From: Kondoa malvinella
Taxonomy: Eukaryota > Basidiomycota > Agaricostilbomycetes > Agaricostilbales > Kondoaceae
Direction of reading: 5' to 3'
Length of the DNA stretch: 64,000 nt
NCBI GenBank assembly: GCA_039545315.1
Contig: BCIM01000002.1
Location: 213,369 to 277,368 of the forward strand
How positions within the stretch are numbered: position 1 is the stretch's first letter; every line of letters begins with the position of its first letter. Below the pieces are notes generated by a model that saw only the letters and a program-made list of their open reading frames with translations, was not told the origin of the DNA and ran no database searches. Position numbers and translations under genes: made by a program. This document shows, in pieces, positions 26,426 through 37,665 of the stretch.

Positions 26426-28124
26426 ATGGGAGAACAATGCATCACAGCGTATCCCAACCCAGAGCCCCAAGCGCAAGAGCAGAATTTGCCAGGGAAAGAC
26501 AGCGCGTTCGTATTGGCAATGCTCGAGAATCGCCAATTGATGCATAGCAGGATGGACCCGCTAGCTGAGCATTCGCGCATTGAAAAATGGGACAGAGATG
26601 GGAAACCTTGTAAGTGCTGTATCGTGTGTATGGGACAAGCGAGGCTGACCTGCCGGTAAAGACTTGGAAGAATATCGAGGCAGCGGCAAGCTCGAAGATA
26701 AGAAAATCATTGTGCGTGTCGAATGCTCTTTGCGTGTATGCATGCTTAGGACTTTGATCTGCACAGATCACTGGCGGCGAGTGAGCTGCTCGTCTATTTG
26801 GCCAAGTCTCTCGACTGAGCGTGCATCAGCTCTGGTATCGGTCGCTCAGTTGCAATCTTCTTCGTGAGCGCTCTCTTCGATCTCTTGTACACAGCCTGAT
26901 ATCGCATAGGCACGCGAAGGAGCAGATCTAACAATCGTCTATCTTCCCGCTGAAGACGAAGATGCGCAAACCACAAAGAAAGCAGTTGAAGCAGCTGGTC
27001 GGAAATGCCTTTGCATTCCATTTGATCTTATGAATGTCGATGCTATCAAAACTGAGGTTGTTGACAAGCACATCAAAGAGTATGGCTATCTTGATGTGCT
27101 GGTCAACAATGCTTCGAAGCAGATGCAATGCCAGGATCTGGCTGAAATTGATCTACGAGGAGTAGTAAGTCTGACTGTCACTTCTGCCATGTGCGTCTGA
27201 TGACTTTGCAGGAATCGAGCTTCCAAAGCAACATTGTAGCGATGATTGCACTTAGTGTGTTTCACTGTTCTCTTGTCGCCTTCAGACTGATCGTGTATCA
27301 GCTAAATTCGCCCTTCCTCACATGAAAAGAGGCTCAAACATCATCAACACTGCTTCAGTGACTGCTTTCAAAGGCTCAAACAAGGTATCTCCGCTTTCAG
27401 GGCTTGTTGAAAGGACCGAAGCTGACTGAGAAAAATAGATGGTGGATTATGGAAGCACTAAAGGAGCTATCGTCTCCTTCACGTACGTCAAATCTATGAT
27501 CAACCGTCTCACGGTAGTCAACAGACCCGACGTACAGGCGATCAATGGCTGTGCAGTTGAACCCTAAGGGAATCAGAAGTCAGTCGAATCGTATGGTATC
27601 TAGTCTGCCAAGCTGATCAGCTGTCTACGAACGAGTAGTCAATTCGTAAGTCTGGGTAGGTGTGACAATTCCGTTTGTCTTATATGCTTTCAATGACTTA
27701 CAGCGTAGCACCTGGTACGTAGCACGCTCTTCTAAAGCATGACATAGCTCAGAAATGACGTTGCTAGGTCCCGTCTACAGTAAGTCAGTTTCACAGTAGT
27801 CGGAGTGATTTCAGGCTAACATCACTTTGTAGCGCCTCTACAGCCCGCTTCTCGTCCAGCTGAGCAAATGGATGGTTGGGGTCTAGGCGAGATACCATTA
27901 CAAGGTCGTGGTAAGTCTCCGTTCTTCCCCCCAAAAACACATTGTTTGACTTTTTGCTCTAGTCGCACAACCAGCGGAACAAGCTGGAGCATACGTCTAC
28001 TCCGCCTCGCATGAGAGCAATATGATGACTGGTGCTACGATTCACGTCAATAGCGGTATGTCCTTTTACATACCTTTCATAATCTGTATTCATGGTTTAA
28101 CCAGGCCAATGGATGGGTTCGTGA
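26426..28124 (+). CDS. Short-chain dehydrogenase/reductase with consecutive micro-exons
   Basis: NAD(P)-dependent oxidoreductase of the glucose/ribitol dehydrogenase-like SDR branch, with a 70-residue N-terminal extension. The cofactor motif TGGDSGIGRS is assembled across an intron. VLVNNAS, NTASVTAFKGSNK and the catalytic YGSTK follow. The conserved strand RINSVAPGPVYTPLQPAS is split over three tiny exons: 27639-27645 (7 nt), 27704-27714 (11 nt) and 27768-27779 (12 nt). The end is IHVNSGQWMGS, with the stop at 28122-28124. It has about 14 exons. An ATG at 26360 is in frame upstream but gives no conserved sequence. Substrate unknown. Confidence 0.88.
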
Positions 28125-28297
28125 TCAAGCGGAAGGACTGGGATGTGTATAATAGAGTAGATATGCCAGTGAGGGCCTGGGATGACTGTGCTGCCCTTCC
28201 ACCGGCGCGCACCGCCTGCACATGTAAACAAACAAAAGTCCTGCTCGCATTGAACAGCGACTTGAACTGTACGGTATACCCAGATTTGGCTTCAGCC

Positions 28298-30417
28298 ATG
28301 GCCAAACGAACCAACAAGTCTCCCAAAGGAGATACAAGGCAGTCCTTTCCCGCCAAAACTGTTGAAAGGTTCGCTCAAGCTTTGGCCGAGCTAGGCGGTC
28401 TCAACGATGCAATCAAATTCTTGTGGAACGAAGATGGCCAAGATAGAAGCGAGCAGAGCTGGCGAAACTTTCATACGCGCAAATTGCACGAGATTGACGC
28501 GAGGGTCAAGGAAATTAATGGTAGAGCGCCAACTTATGCTAGAAGGGATAAAGGCAAACAGAAAGAGGGCAAAGATTATATCAAAAAGAAGCCGCGCAAG
28601 AGCGATGATCGGACAGACAGTCAGAGGAGATTCGACGATGATAGCGAATCAAGCGAGGACGAGAGACCGAAAGTCCCTGTCGCTTCTACCTCAAAGTGAG
28701 CTTTCCTACCAGCTGCAGTTTGCTTTAATATGCTGATGTCGTATGATTCAGGCTGAAAAAGACCAAACCTCGCGTTTCTGAACCCGTTCGAAAACCTTCT
28801 CGACTAGCAGAAGACACTAGGCGCTCTCTACCTGCCGCACCCACTATCATACCCGATACCGAATCAGACGAAGATCTTATCCAGCCTACTTCAGACGAGG
28901 AAGTCCTGCAAGAACTTCACAAAGCAAAGAAAGGCAAAGGCAGAATGATTGGTTCTCGCACCGTACCACCTCCTCGAGTCAAGCTAACGGACGACCATCG
29001 CATTCAACGCGTCGCTCAAGCTGCTTCTGCTTTTGCGGAAGAGGTACAGAATCTTGAAGCACCCGACATCGAAGAACCGCCTTCTCCTCCTAGAGCAGCT
29101 TCTATCCGACAGCGAGATATCACAATTTCCTCGCCTGCCGTTCCTCGATCGGCTTCTCGCGATCAAGATGTCACAATGACTGAACCTCGTCCACCGTCAC
29201 CTTTTGCACGAACTGAAGAAGCCGCAGCACGACCTGAAGAGGTTAGCGATAAACACGCCTGGCTGACTGCTATGACAAAGACTTTTGGCAAACCTAAAAC
29301 AAAGGCCAATGACGATATTCAAGATCTGTGGTCAGGAGATGAAAGTGATACCCAAACGCAAACTCAAGCTCCAGTCCCTTTCAATTCTCGTCTTCCTGCT
29401 CAAACTGAAGAAGTTCCCGTTGCTTCTACTTCTCGACTACCACCTGCAGAAGAAGCTTTCGAGTCTGAATCGGATCCACCACAATCGAGTAAGAAACGAT
29501 CATCGGATGGCGTGCATAATACTGTTTTCAAGAAAGCTCGACTAGCGCATGAAGAAGCTCGCTCGAGGCGGAGGAACGATGCAGATCCCGATGATCAATT
29601 GCCGCTTGATGAATATCCTTCTAGGGGAAAAGACAAGCGCACAGGCAAGATGCCGTCGAAGCCGACTTCCACAAGCAAACAGTCTTCATCGAAACAGCCG
29701 AAGAGGAGGGAAGCGGAAGAGGATGAAAGTATGCAGAATGGTCAAGATGATAGTCAATTAGATCAATTGGAAGACTCCCGTATGGATCAATTGGAAGACA
29801 GTCAGGTCGATCAGCTAGCACCTTCGGGATCAGAAGATGGTATCGAAGTCGTAGGGCGCTCAAAACCTCGACCTTCTGCAAGTACGTCTCGTTCAAGATC
29901 AAAATCGCACCGAACCTCTGCCGCCCCATCTGTTCAATCAAAATCATATTCTCATTCTGCCTCACCTCGAAAAGCTTCACCTTCACCAGAAGACGATCCC
30001 AACGAGGAAGATCAAGCTTCTGCATCGGACGACGAAATTGACGATATCCGAGACGATGACGCTCGACTGCGTTTCTACACAGTCTGCAGTGCAGTTACCT
30101 TTCATGCTCAGAACAGCTCAAATGCCCTGTTCCGCCTACCAAGAGAGATTGCAAACCTATATCATGCCTGTGGCGGAGTCAAGACGGTCATGGAAGCTCG
30201 TAATAAGCCTAGAAGTATGCGCAATAAGCATGAAAAGCAATTGGTCCGGAGAGGTTGCTTCACAAAGGCGCAAGATAGGATCATCTGGAAGTGGTATGAT
30301 AAAGGCAAGGAGAGCGAGGAGTTGGAAAGGATGATAGAAGAGAGGGGCGGGGATAGTGGTCTGAAGAAGCGAGGCAAATATCTAAGAGACGAAGGGAGGG
30401 TGTACAGAGCTAAATAA
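28298..30417 (+). CDS. Candidate Rap1-like telomere protein (Myb-like N-terminus, RCT-like C-terminus)
   Basis: Two exons, 28298-28695 and 28752-30417, give 687 residues. The N-terminal 75 residues resemble a Myb domain of the Rap1 type, ending in EQSWRNFHTRKLHEID. The middle 450 residues are acidic, Ser/Pro rich and disordered, with basic nuclear-signal clusters (KKTKPR, SSKKRSS) and repeats of QLDQLEDSRMDQLEDS. The last 110 residues resemble the Rap1 C-terminal domain: IANLYHACGGVKTVMEA, then RGCFTKAQDRIIWKWYDKG and GLKKRGKYLRDEG, in the order seen in human RAP1 (FLATG..., W-S-R-Q-D-D, A-R-R-I-E-F-R). No BRCT domain is visible. The naming is by pattern reading and could be wrong. Confidence 0.55.
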
Positions 30418-30424
30418 ATAAGGC

Positions 30425-30810
30425 TTACGCTCCAATGCTATCTACAACATTGATCCGAATAACAAGGACACTTCTAGCAATTACACACAGGCGTTTGCCA
30501 GCCTTCACCAAAGTGTTGGTTGTAGTCAGCGCTGGCCAAACATGAGCTGTATACTCGGGTGTGAGTAGCAAGGTAATGACTGACACTTGAACCCAAAGAA
30601 TACAATAGCCGCCTGGGAAGACGCTTGCCGGACTATTGGCGTACTTGTTGGCTGACCCAAAGTCGAAGAAGGATTTGTTGATATAGTATTTACCACTTCG
30701 ATGACAATATATCAGCACAGTGTTCAAAAAGGTCAGATGTGGGGAGTCACGGTTGATTGTTGTTTCTGCGTCCCAAACATCAGCCATTTTCAATGCAGCC
30801 AAAATCACGC
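30425..30810. other. Convergent region with an unassigned minus-strand open frame
   Basis: A minus-strand open frame of 127 codons covers 30425-30808. A good donor (GTAAGC at about 30813) lies at its upstream edge, so these bases could be further exons of the secreted protein gene instead of its 3' UTR. The peptide FFDFGSANKYANSPASVFPGGYC looks protein-like in parts only. I do not call a gene. Confidence 0.35.
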
Positions 30811-31443
30811 TTACGGATCAAAGTGCAGTCCGCCGCTTCTCACATCTGTATAGCCGCCGGTCGGTGGACATCGGAAACTACCGCATCGTTTGTAGGCAGC
30901 ACAAGAAATGTACCGGAAATTGACATGACCGCTTTTCGGGCTGTATCGACGTTTATCAGCTGTCCTGCTTTCGACTGCTACTTATGACATACAAGGTTTG
31001 GCCAGCTGGAAGCTGTACACCAGCAGCACTGACCGAGTAAGGCGTACAACCATCAGAGCCACCGTTATTGAGACTGCAGGATTGCGTTGAGCAAGTTGTA
31101 GTAGTCTACCAAATAGGCGTCAGGTAAGCAAATCGCCAAAGTCGTATGAGCGCGCACGCATGAAGCTTCGGCCCTTTTAGCGAACTTGTTTCTGCTTTTG
31201 CCCTTGAGTGGATTGTATTGTAAAGAGCCTAAGCAACCCTGATTAGACAGTATAGTTGACCTGTGATCGTGTACGAACGAATACGTTCAGCGGCAGCTAT
31301 AAGACTTATTTAGCTCTTATGATGTTGAGTCGAGAGAAGAGCTGACCTGCAGATACTGCTTTTTGCTGGGCGCCGTTATAAACAGCTGCTGCCAGACAGA
31401 TGTCGAGAAGAGAAATCATAAGGAAGGTGATCTGAATGTACAT
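30811..31443 (-). CDS. Small secreted cysteine-rich protein with a Kex2-type site
   Basis: The ATG at 31443 opens a hydrophobic signal peptide (MYIQITFLMISLLDICLAAA). After three short introns the frame passes a dibasic FAKRAEASC site, suited to Kex2 cleavage, and then a Cys-rich domain: CTTTTCSTQSCSLNNGG, SDGCTPYSVSAAGVQLPAG, YISCAAYKRCGSFRCPP. It ends GGLHFDP at 30811. The exon joins in the first half are my best fit and may be wrong in detail; the join at TFPKSGH (donor GTATGT) is firm in phase. No family recognised. Secretion and effector-like traits are inferred from composition. Confidence 0.6.
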
Positions 31444-32525
31444 CTTGCGTTGCTTCTTTTGGTTTATCGAAAAGACTGCTTGTAGAGAAGAGAGTGTGTA
31501 TCGCAGAGATAGAGGCAGCGGGAGTGTAGCTGCTCGTAGTGAACCGTAGCAGAAGAAAGAGGAACGGGAATCAATGAAAAGATGAGAGGTGCGGCCATTC
31601 CAAGACGGCCTGCGTCCACAAGGGCAGCGAATGATCAGAGACGAGTCGGAGCGGGAACACTGAAAGGTGAGACATCCTCATTGAGGCAGGCGCCATTCAC
31701 GCGTGCCTTTCGATCATGATGCATAACCAGGAGATGTTTCTGATTCTTTGACTCTCATGCAAAGACACGCCCGCTCGCAGAGACACGGCAAGCTACCGCA
31801 GCGGACAAGAAACTCTTGTGCGGTCCAGACCCAACCTGCATAGCGGCACAGCGGCTGTCGACTTCCACGCGAATTCCGCTCGAGGCAAAGAAACAAAAAC
31901 AGCGGGCTGTCGGAAGGACAACGCTGCCATTGCAAGCATGCAGCAGGCTGGCCACTCTGCTGAATTATATTGCTGAAATTAACCGCGGCAGCTTGATTTT
32001 GCAGTGTTGGATGTCGCTCGCAAACAGAGCGTGAGATTCTCGACAGCTTGCCGAGACCCGAGGAGCGCCCTCTTGATCAACTTATACGCTCCTTCCGTCC
32101 GCATCCGATGGCGCATTGCCAGGTTGCGCATTCCTGTTTCCTCCTGCTCTGCTGTCCTAAAGCTTATTACTGCTTGTCGTGCTTTCAATTCTGCATTGCA
32201 TCGCTCTGGTCGGATCTATATCAGCGCTCTTGCCTGCCTTGCTGAAGTCGCCAGCGATTGTTGGCTCCACCTGTCTCCCTGCAGTATCGTTCTTCCACAG
32301 CCATTGCGTCAGATACAGTAGATCGAGCAACTCAATAAGGCCAGATTGAACCTGTGGGTCTGATTTATCGTCACAGGACGTAAGCTAATGGGGTGGATTC
32401 AGGTCGATGTCCCGGCTTCAAAGTTCAAGAACAGGAACTACGGCAAGAGCCAATACGCTTGAGCTTTGTCCCTATAGATTCGCAATAATGTAGATAGAAT
32501 ACTCTTGTTCAACATGAATGTTTGA
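31444..32525. other. Intergenic region, about 1.1 kb
   Basis: It lies upstream of the secreted protein gene and downstream of the LACTB2-like gene. The short open frames on both strands have no motif support. No tRNA-like or repeat structure was recognised. Confidence 0.5.
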
Positions 32526-33724
32526 TTACATCTTTGCTACATTCTTTGTGTACATTTCACCTCGTTCCGCTACTTTGCCTTCCTCGATCAACTTTCTCAA
32601 ATGTAACGACACACCCCTCGCAGCAGCAGGCAGTACTTTATCAGGCAAATTCTGTGCCGCATAGACTTTCTTCGTCAGACTGTCTCCAGTATCAGCTTCC
32701 CTCTAGCTCGCTGGAATCAGCGAACTTACTCCATCAAGCCCATTTCCCCTTCTAAACAATCGACAATCTGACCTTCTCGCTCGTTCCTATGTCGAATGTA
32801 CATATTGACCAACTCCCTTCCATCTTCTCGAACAGGTCCATCTAGCCATCATATCAGACTATGCTCCAACACGAGATACCAAAAACTCACGTCCGGGGAA
32901 CAACTTTTCTTGCCCACCTTGCATAATTTCAAGAAGGCTAGATAAAGATTGCATGTACACGCGCAAATCTTCAAAAACGGCCGTTCCTTCACCTAAGACG
33001 GTATCGGCGCAGAAGATGCCTTGATCGGGTAGAAAGAGGGAGATGGAATCGTCTGAATGACCCGGTGTGTGAATTACTTTGAGCGGAGAGGAAGAACCGG
33101 TGATGGTGAATGTTTGACTGAGGTTTGAAGCATGAGGATAAGGTAGGATGGTACTGCAGAGGCAGACTTACTTGTGCTCTAAAGGAGTAAAGGCGTGTGG
33201 TATGTTATGGGTCGAAGGAAATTTGTGCACTCGTGGAGCTGGTGAGGAAAGGGACTGGAGCAGAGCGAGCACAGAGGGTAAGCCGTCGGCATGATCTTGA
33301 TGCCAGTGCGTCACTGTTACAACAGATCATCAGTTGATCCACAAAGACAGAAGAAGCAGAAGACAGCGCACAGATGATATCAGAAATCAAAGGAGAGCTT
33401 GTAGCATGCGCTCTTAGATGAGCAGTCAGCAATTCCGTGTATGCAGGTTTGCCTTCGCCCGTGTCGATGAGGATGAAAGGCGGTTTGTTGCCTAGAAGAT
33501 AGGTGTTTGTCCCTGTAAGAGATCAAGGGAACTTAAGATGCCAGTAACAGGCCACACGGAGCAGGAAGCTACCTTGTAGAGTGAATGGACCGGCATTTTG
33601 CGCTAGAATGCGCCAGACCAGCGGTGACACTGTACGTTCTCAAACTTTCCAAAGAGCTCTTTACCTCGCAGAGGAAGATCCACGCACGCTGTTCAGACGC
33701 TGCTAGTCTCTGCAATGTAGCCAT
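32526..33724 (-). CDS. Metallo-beta-lactamase fold hydrolase, LACTB2-like
   Basis: Zinc hydrolase of the LACTB2 branch, known as a mitochondrial endoribonuclease in animals. Exon 1 is 33688-33724 and exon 2 is 33573-33629; splicing gives SPLVWRILAQNAGPFTLQG and then TNTYLLGNKPPFILIDTG. The zinc motif THWHQDHADG is formed over an intron near 33310. HTPGHSDDSISLFLPDQG and FCADTVLGEGTAVFEDL carry the remaining ligands. The C-terminal winged-helix-like part ends HLRKLIEEGKVAERGEMY. Length about 310 residues. The family RNase role is established for human LACTB2; activity here is inferred. Confidence 0.9.
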
Positions 33725-33919
33725 AATAGCGAGCAAAGCGATTCACGTGAAATGACGCTCGAGAGTTGGGAGATGGAAACAAGGTATAGAACAGAGGACA
33801 CTATTGAGAGCACAGATAGAGAGATATAGACACCTTCCACACACTTCTTCGCCTCCAGGGACCTTTCAAAGGAAATTCGAGCAAAGGGTTGCTCTTGAAC
33901 AGGCACTCGACCACAAAAC
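33725..33919. promoter_or_regulatory. Short divergent promoter region
   Basis: Only 195 bp separate the start codons of the LACTB2-like gene (minus) and the Dcn1 gene (plus), so both promoters share it. No specific site recognised. Confidence 0.5.
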
Positions 33920-35913
33920 ATGCCTCCAAGTGAGTTCGCCCTCGTAGTGTGGCAGCTTCACAGCATGCTGACTACGCTCGTGAGTTCACAGAGCGCAAAG
34001 CAGGTGCCTCTGACTCAACAGCTTCCAGTTCTCGCACGACACGAGCATCCAAACTCAAATCCACAATTGCAGAATCCGACTCTGAAGCAGCAGCACTACC
34101 TGTAGCTTCTTCTTCCAAAACCAAAGCACCTGCTAAAAAAGTTGCAAGCGCCAAAAAGTCGAGCACCACTGCAATTTCCGACTCGGACCTGTCAGCGCTT
34201 GAGGATGAGCCTCCTAAGAAGAAAGCAAAGACAAAGAAAGGTGTTGCTGCTATTGAAAAAGCTGCGACAAAAGTAGTCGAAATTGAGGATGACTCTGAAG
34301 ATGTCGCTCCTGAGCCGGTCAAAAAGGCTAAAGTGAAAACTGCTCCTGTCAAGAAAGCTGTCCCTGTCAAGAAAACTCCAAAGAAGAGGAAGAAGGTCGA
34401 GCCCGAGCCTGAACTCGTCGAAGTGAGTATGGGCTTGTACAGTCCTGACAAGGATTGGGCTCAGTTTCACGCTGACAGGACACTCCCGAAGCTGAAGAAG
34501 TTCCACCACCAGCTCCCGAACCAGTCAAAGAAGTCGAAGATAATTCTCCCTTTACCATGAGGAAGCTCGACACACTCTACAAAACCTATGCCGGTAAGCT
34601 TTCATCCTTCTTTTCCATACTCTTTCTTCCTGCCTCCAATCTGAGACACTTTGGTGCTTCAACGACGCTCTCTAACACTCTGAGACTATGCGCATTTACT
34701 TCCACGCGTATTCTCTATTTCATGATAAGAGCCAGATCAACCTTTTTCAAATCAACCTCAGACAACCCTTTTCCTAGCTCTTTGTAGCAACGTTGTCATT
34801 TTCAGACTTGGCTTCGGTTAGGTGTGAGATGCTTGCGTTTGGGATTCGTGGTTCATCAGAGTCATGATACATCATTTCCCCTTTTGCTATCAATGAACTT
34901 TATTAGGAAGGATGAAAGCTTACTTGTTTGTGAGCAGATGTGGAAGACCCGAAAGAGATTAGTGGTGAAGGTTTAGAGCGAATGTTTGCTGATCTCAATG
35001 TTGACATGGAAACCGTGCGTCTGCCTTTCATTCCTTTTTTCGAAGAGTCCCTGAAGGATGCGATGCAACGCACAGATTGTGCCTTTCATCTTGCCTGTAA
35101 GTCACTTTTTTTGGTTCAAGGTGGAACTTGTACCGATGGTTGCGCCTTACAGTTCGACTTGAAAGCGAGCAAAATGGGCAGCTTGACGAAAGAAGAATTC
35201 TATCGCCTCCAACTTTCCGAGTGAGTCTTGCTCCTGTTCTTATCTTCCCCTGTATTAAATTCCTTCCTTTGTCTAGGATCGATTCCATCCCGAAATTGCG
35301 CAAGTACCTTCGAGCAATGACTGCAGACGTAGAGACTTCTTCCTTTGATCGATTCTACGATTGGTTGTACCCCTTTTGTCTTGAAGAAGGTCAAAAAACT
35401 ATGGGCATGGAGGTGCGTTGGTCAACGTTCTTTGCTGTTTTCATGCTGAGATGGTGGGCGAATATGCACAGATGGCTCACGCGCTTTGGACTATCATTTT
35501 GAAGTACAAGAGCGCTGTCGCGGCTGATTTTGTTGATTACCTTGGGGTGAGGATGTTCGGCGCGGCTTTAGCTTTATGCTCATGTTGCTACAATTTGCTT
35601 ACAGAGTCAAGCGAAATACAAAGGTGTCAACAAAGAGTGCGCTCTACCTATCAGCAGTCTCTGGCTTTGCTGAGCGGTGCTTCACAGTGCCTGGAAACAA
35701 GTCAACGAATTCGTTCATGAAGTCACGTTCGGTCCAGAATCAGAAGGTCGAAAGCTCGTTGGCTTTAGTGAAGAATCTGCTTTCCCCGTGATCATTGATG
35801 AGTAGTCAGTCTTTGTGTTTTCGCTTATTCATGATAAGTGCAAGCTTATAGAGTTGGACAGTGCTGAATGGGTCGCGAGAGGAAGAGTCGACAAGAAGGA
35901 GGAAGAGGATTAG
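33920..35913 (+). CDS. DCN1: Dcn1-type cullin neddylation co-E3 with long basic N-terminal extension
   Basis: Dcn1 binds cullins and the NEDD8 E2 Ubc12 to promote cullin neddylation. Eleven exons: 33920-33929, 33992-34422, 34479-34593, 34938-35014, 35076-35096, 35153-35220, 35277-35412, 35472-35546, 35605-35636, 35688-35804 and 35862-35913. The PONY domain begins near MRKLDTLYKTYADVEDPKEI and has ISGEGLERMFADLNVD, LKASKMGSLTKEEF, FDRFYDWLYPFCLEEGQK, AHALWTIILK, KDAWKQVNEFV and FPVIIDEYAEWVARG. In place of the usual UBA it has about 165 residues rich in Lys, Ala and Ser starting MPPKRKAG. The 344-nt intron 34594-34937 is by far the longest here. Confidence 0.9.
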
Positions 35914-36272
35914 GCTGGCCCTGAGCAGGACTAGGGCGAGTGAGCATTAGGAGCAGAGCACGAAAGCCTGAACGAGGCGACCACAAGGGCATGATGATTT
36001 CTTTACATTTCGATATCCACGCATTGGCATTTTTCCCATTGTATATCATTCTACACTGTATTGTACACTTTTCATCAAGCTGCGCGCAACACTGGTCTCG
36101 CTCACTTGGAGTTGCTTCCAGTCAATTTGGCTTGTCCGAATTGCTTCTCCGTCAGCGACCAACTCTATAGAAGAACATACCCAAGCGACAATCAGCCGTC
36201 TCTTCAGATCGTGTGCAGCAGCGGTGCAACACCTCGCAGACTATCCAGACATCTAGCGAATTTCAAAGCAAC
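35914..36272. other. Intergenic region
   Basis: It lies between the Dcn1 stop and the CCDC43-like start, both on the plus strand. Nothing recognised beyond the expected terminator and promoter. Confidence 0.45.
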
Positions 36273-37187
36273 ATGGATGAACTATCTTCTCTACTGGCCA
36301 AACTAGGCGTGGCTGATCCCACACAACATGAGATCGCTTCTACAATCCTGCTTGATCCAGAAGATGACGACGAAAACCGATCAAGCGCAATAATGTGCAT
36401 GGTGGACGATTTCGAATCCCTTGATGATGGTGCGCTCTCTGGTCTAGGGATAGACTATGTGGTTGATGCAAAGGCGCAGGATAGATGATATGCAATCTGT
36501 GCTGAAATGGGCAGAGAGGGAACGAGCTGCTGTTATTACAAGAGAGAAGGAGGAATTGGCTAGATTGGCTGAAGAGAAACGTACACTTCTGCTCGTCTAC
36601 CCAGCACGGAACTCATTGATAAGTGAACAGGTAAAGCTCAAGTTGAAGCACAACCGCAAGCTTCTAGCAGTAAGAAAGGCTTGGACGACGAGACGAAAGC
36701 TCGTCTACTGCGTGTATGTCTGCCATGTCAACCTGCGTCGTTATGCTGATTGAAAGGACAACGGGCAGCAATATGGAGATTTAGCAGAAGAAGAAGAGCT
36801 CTTCCCTCAAGCGGCAGATGCAGCTCAACCCATGCTCAAACAATCAGGCAAGAAAAAGAAGAAGGAAGCTTTACCTGATGGTGCGTCTCTACCCTTGTCT
36901 CTAATCTCTTCATGTTGAGGCGGATTATTGTGATAGATCTGTTGTTGGTAACGAACGACAATGCAGCAAAAGTAAAAGCCGCAGAAGTTGCAAAGAGGGA
37001 AGCGTCTGCGAAAGCGGGTCAGGCCAAGAAAGCGAAAGATGTTGCTGATAGAAGGAAACAAAAGTGCGTCTGCTCGTTTCAATTGACCGATGAAGTTTTC
37101 TGAAACTCGATGATGTACAGAGAGGATCAAGAGAAGAAATTAAAGGAGAAACAGGCTAAAGCGCAGAAGCAGGAGAGGAAGGCGTAG
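36273..37187 (+). CDS. CCDC43-like coiled-coil protein
   Basis: Six exons (36273-36429, 36485-36580, 36631-36713, 36757-36880, 36937-37063, 37121-37187), all in phase, give 217 residues. The N-terminal 60 residues form a small helical domain (MDELSSLLAKLGV, ending DDFESLDD). Acidic and basic helices follow, and the C-terminus is a charged coiled coil (VTNDNAAKVKAAEVAKRE, KKLKEKQAKAQKQERKA). Order and composition match animal CCDC43, including the TN motif before the terminal helix. The molecular role of that family is poorly known. Confidence 0.72.
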
Positions 37188-37358
37188 ATCTGATATGTTG
37201 CTTGATCTATTGCAGCCAAGGCCAAACAGATAGTTCAATCCGCGTCTGCTTCGCCATTGAAATGCATCTGACTGACATGCAATACCAGCGCGCGACTGAC
37301 AAGAGTGTGGAACAGTACTGACTCGCGGTCACCTCATTCGGCAGCAGCTCTTTGGTGG

Positions 37359-37665
37359 ATGTACTTCGCTCAGAAGAAATTCTTATTGCAAGGTGAGCCG
37401 TTCATTCTTTCTGGGGGGACTGTTTCTAAGTCATCGGTTTTTACTAGACCCAATACATGAGCAGCTGAATAAGCATCAATCTAGTGTCCTGTCCCGGATT
37501 GGCGGATTCTTTGGTCGCGGATACAAGCTGGCTAGAGATGATCAAGATTCCGTTACGCCGCATGATTCTACTCACCCTTCCGTCTATTGGAATGGACAGA
37601 AAAGGATGGTAGCTGCAAGGACAAGACTGTTTGATTTGCCAGCTGTGAATCTTGCTAAGTATTAG
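37359..37665 (+). CDS. Small hypothetical protein, 83 residues
   Basis: Two exons, 37359-37392 and 37448-37665, join in phase to give MYFAQKKFLLQDPIHEQ, a glycine-phenylalanine stretch GGFFGRGYKLARDDQD, and the end PAVNLAKY. A further upstream exon is possible. No family recognised. The donor GTGAGC and acceptor TACTAG are good, which is the main reason to believe it. Confidence 0.5.
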
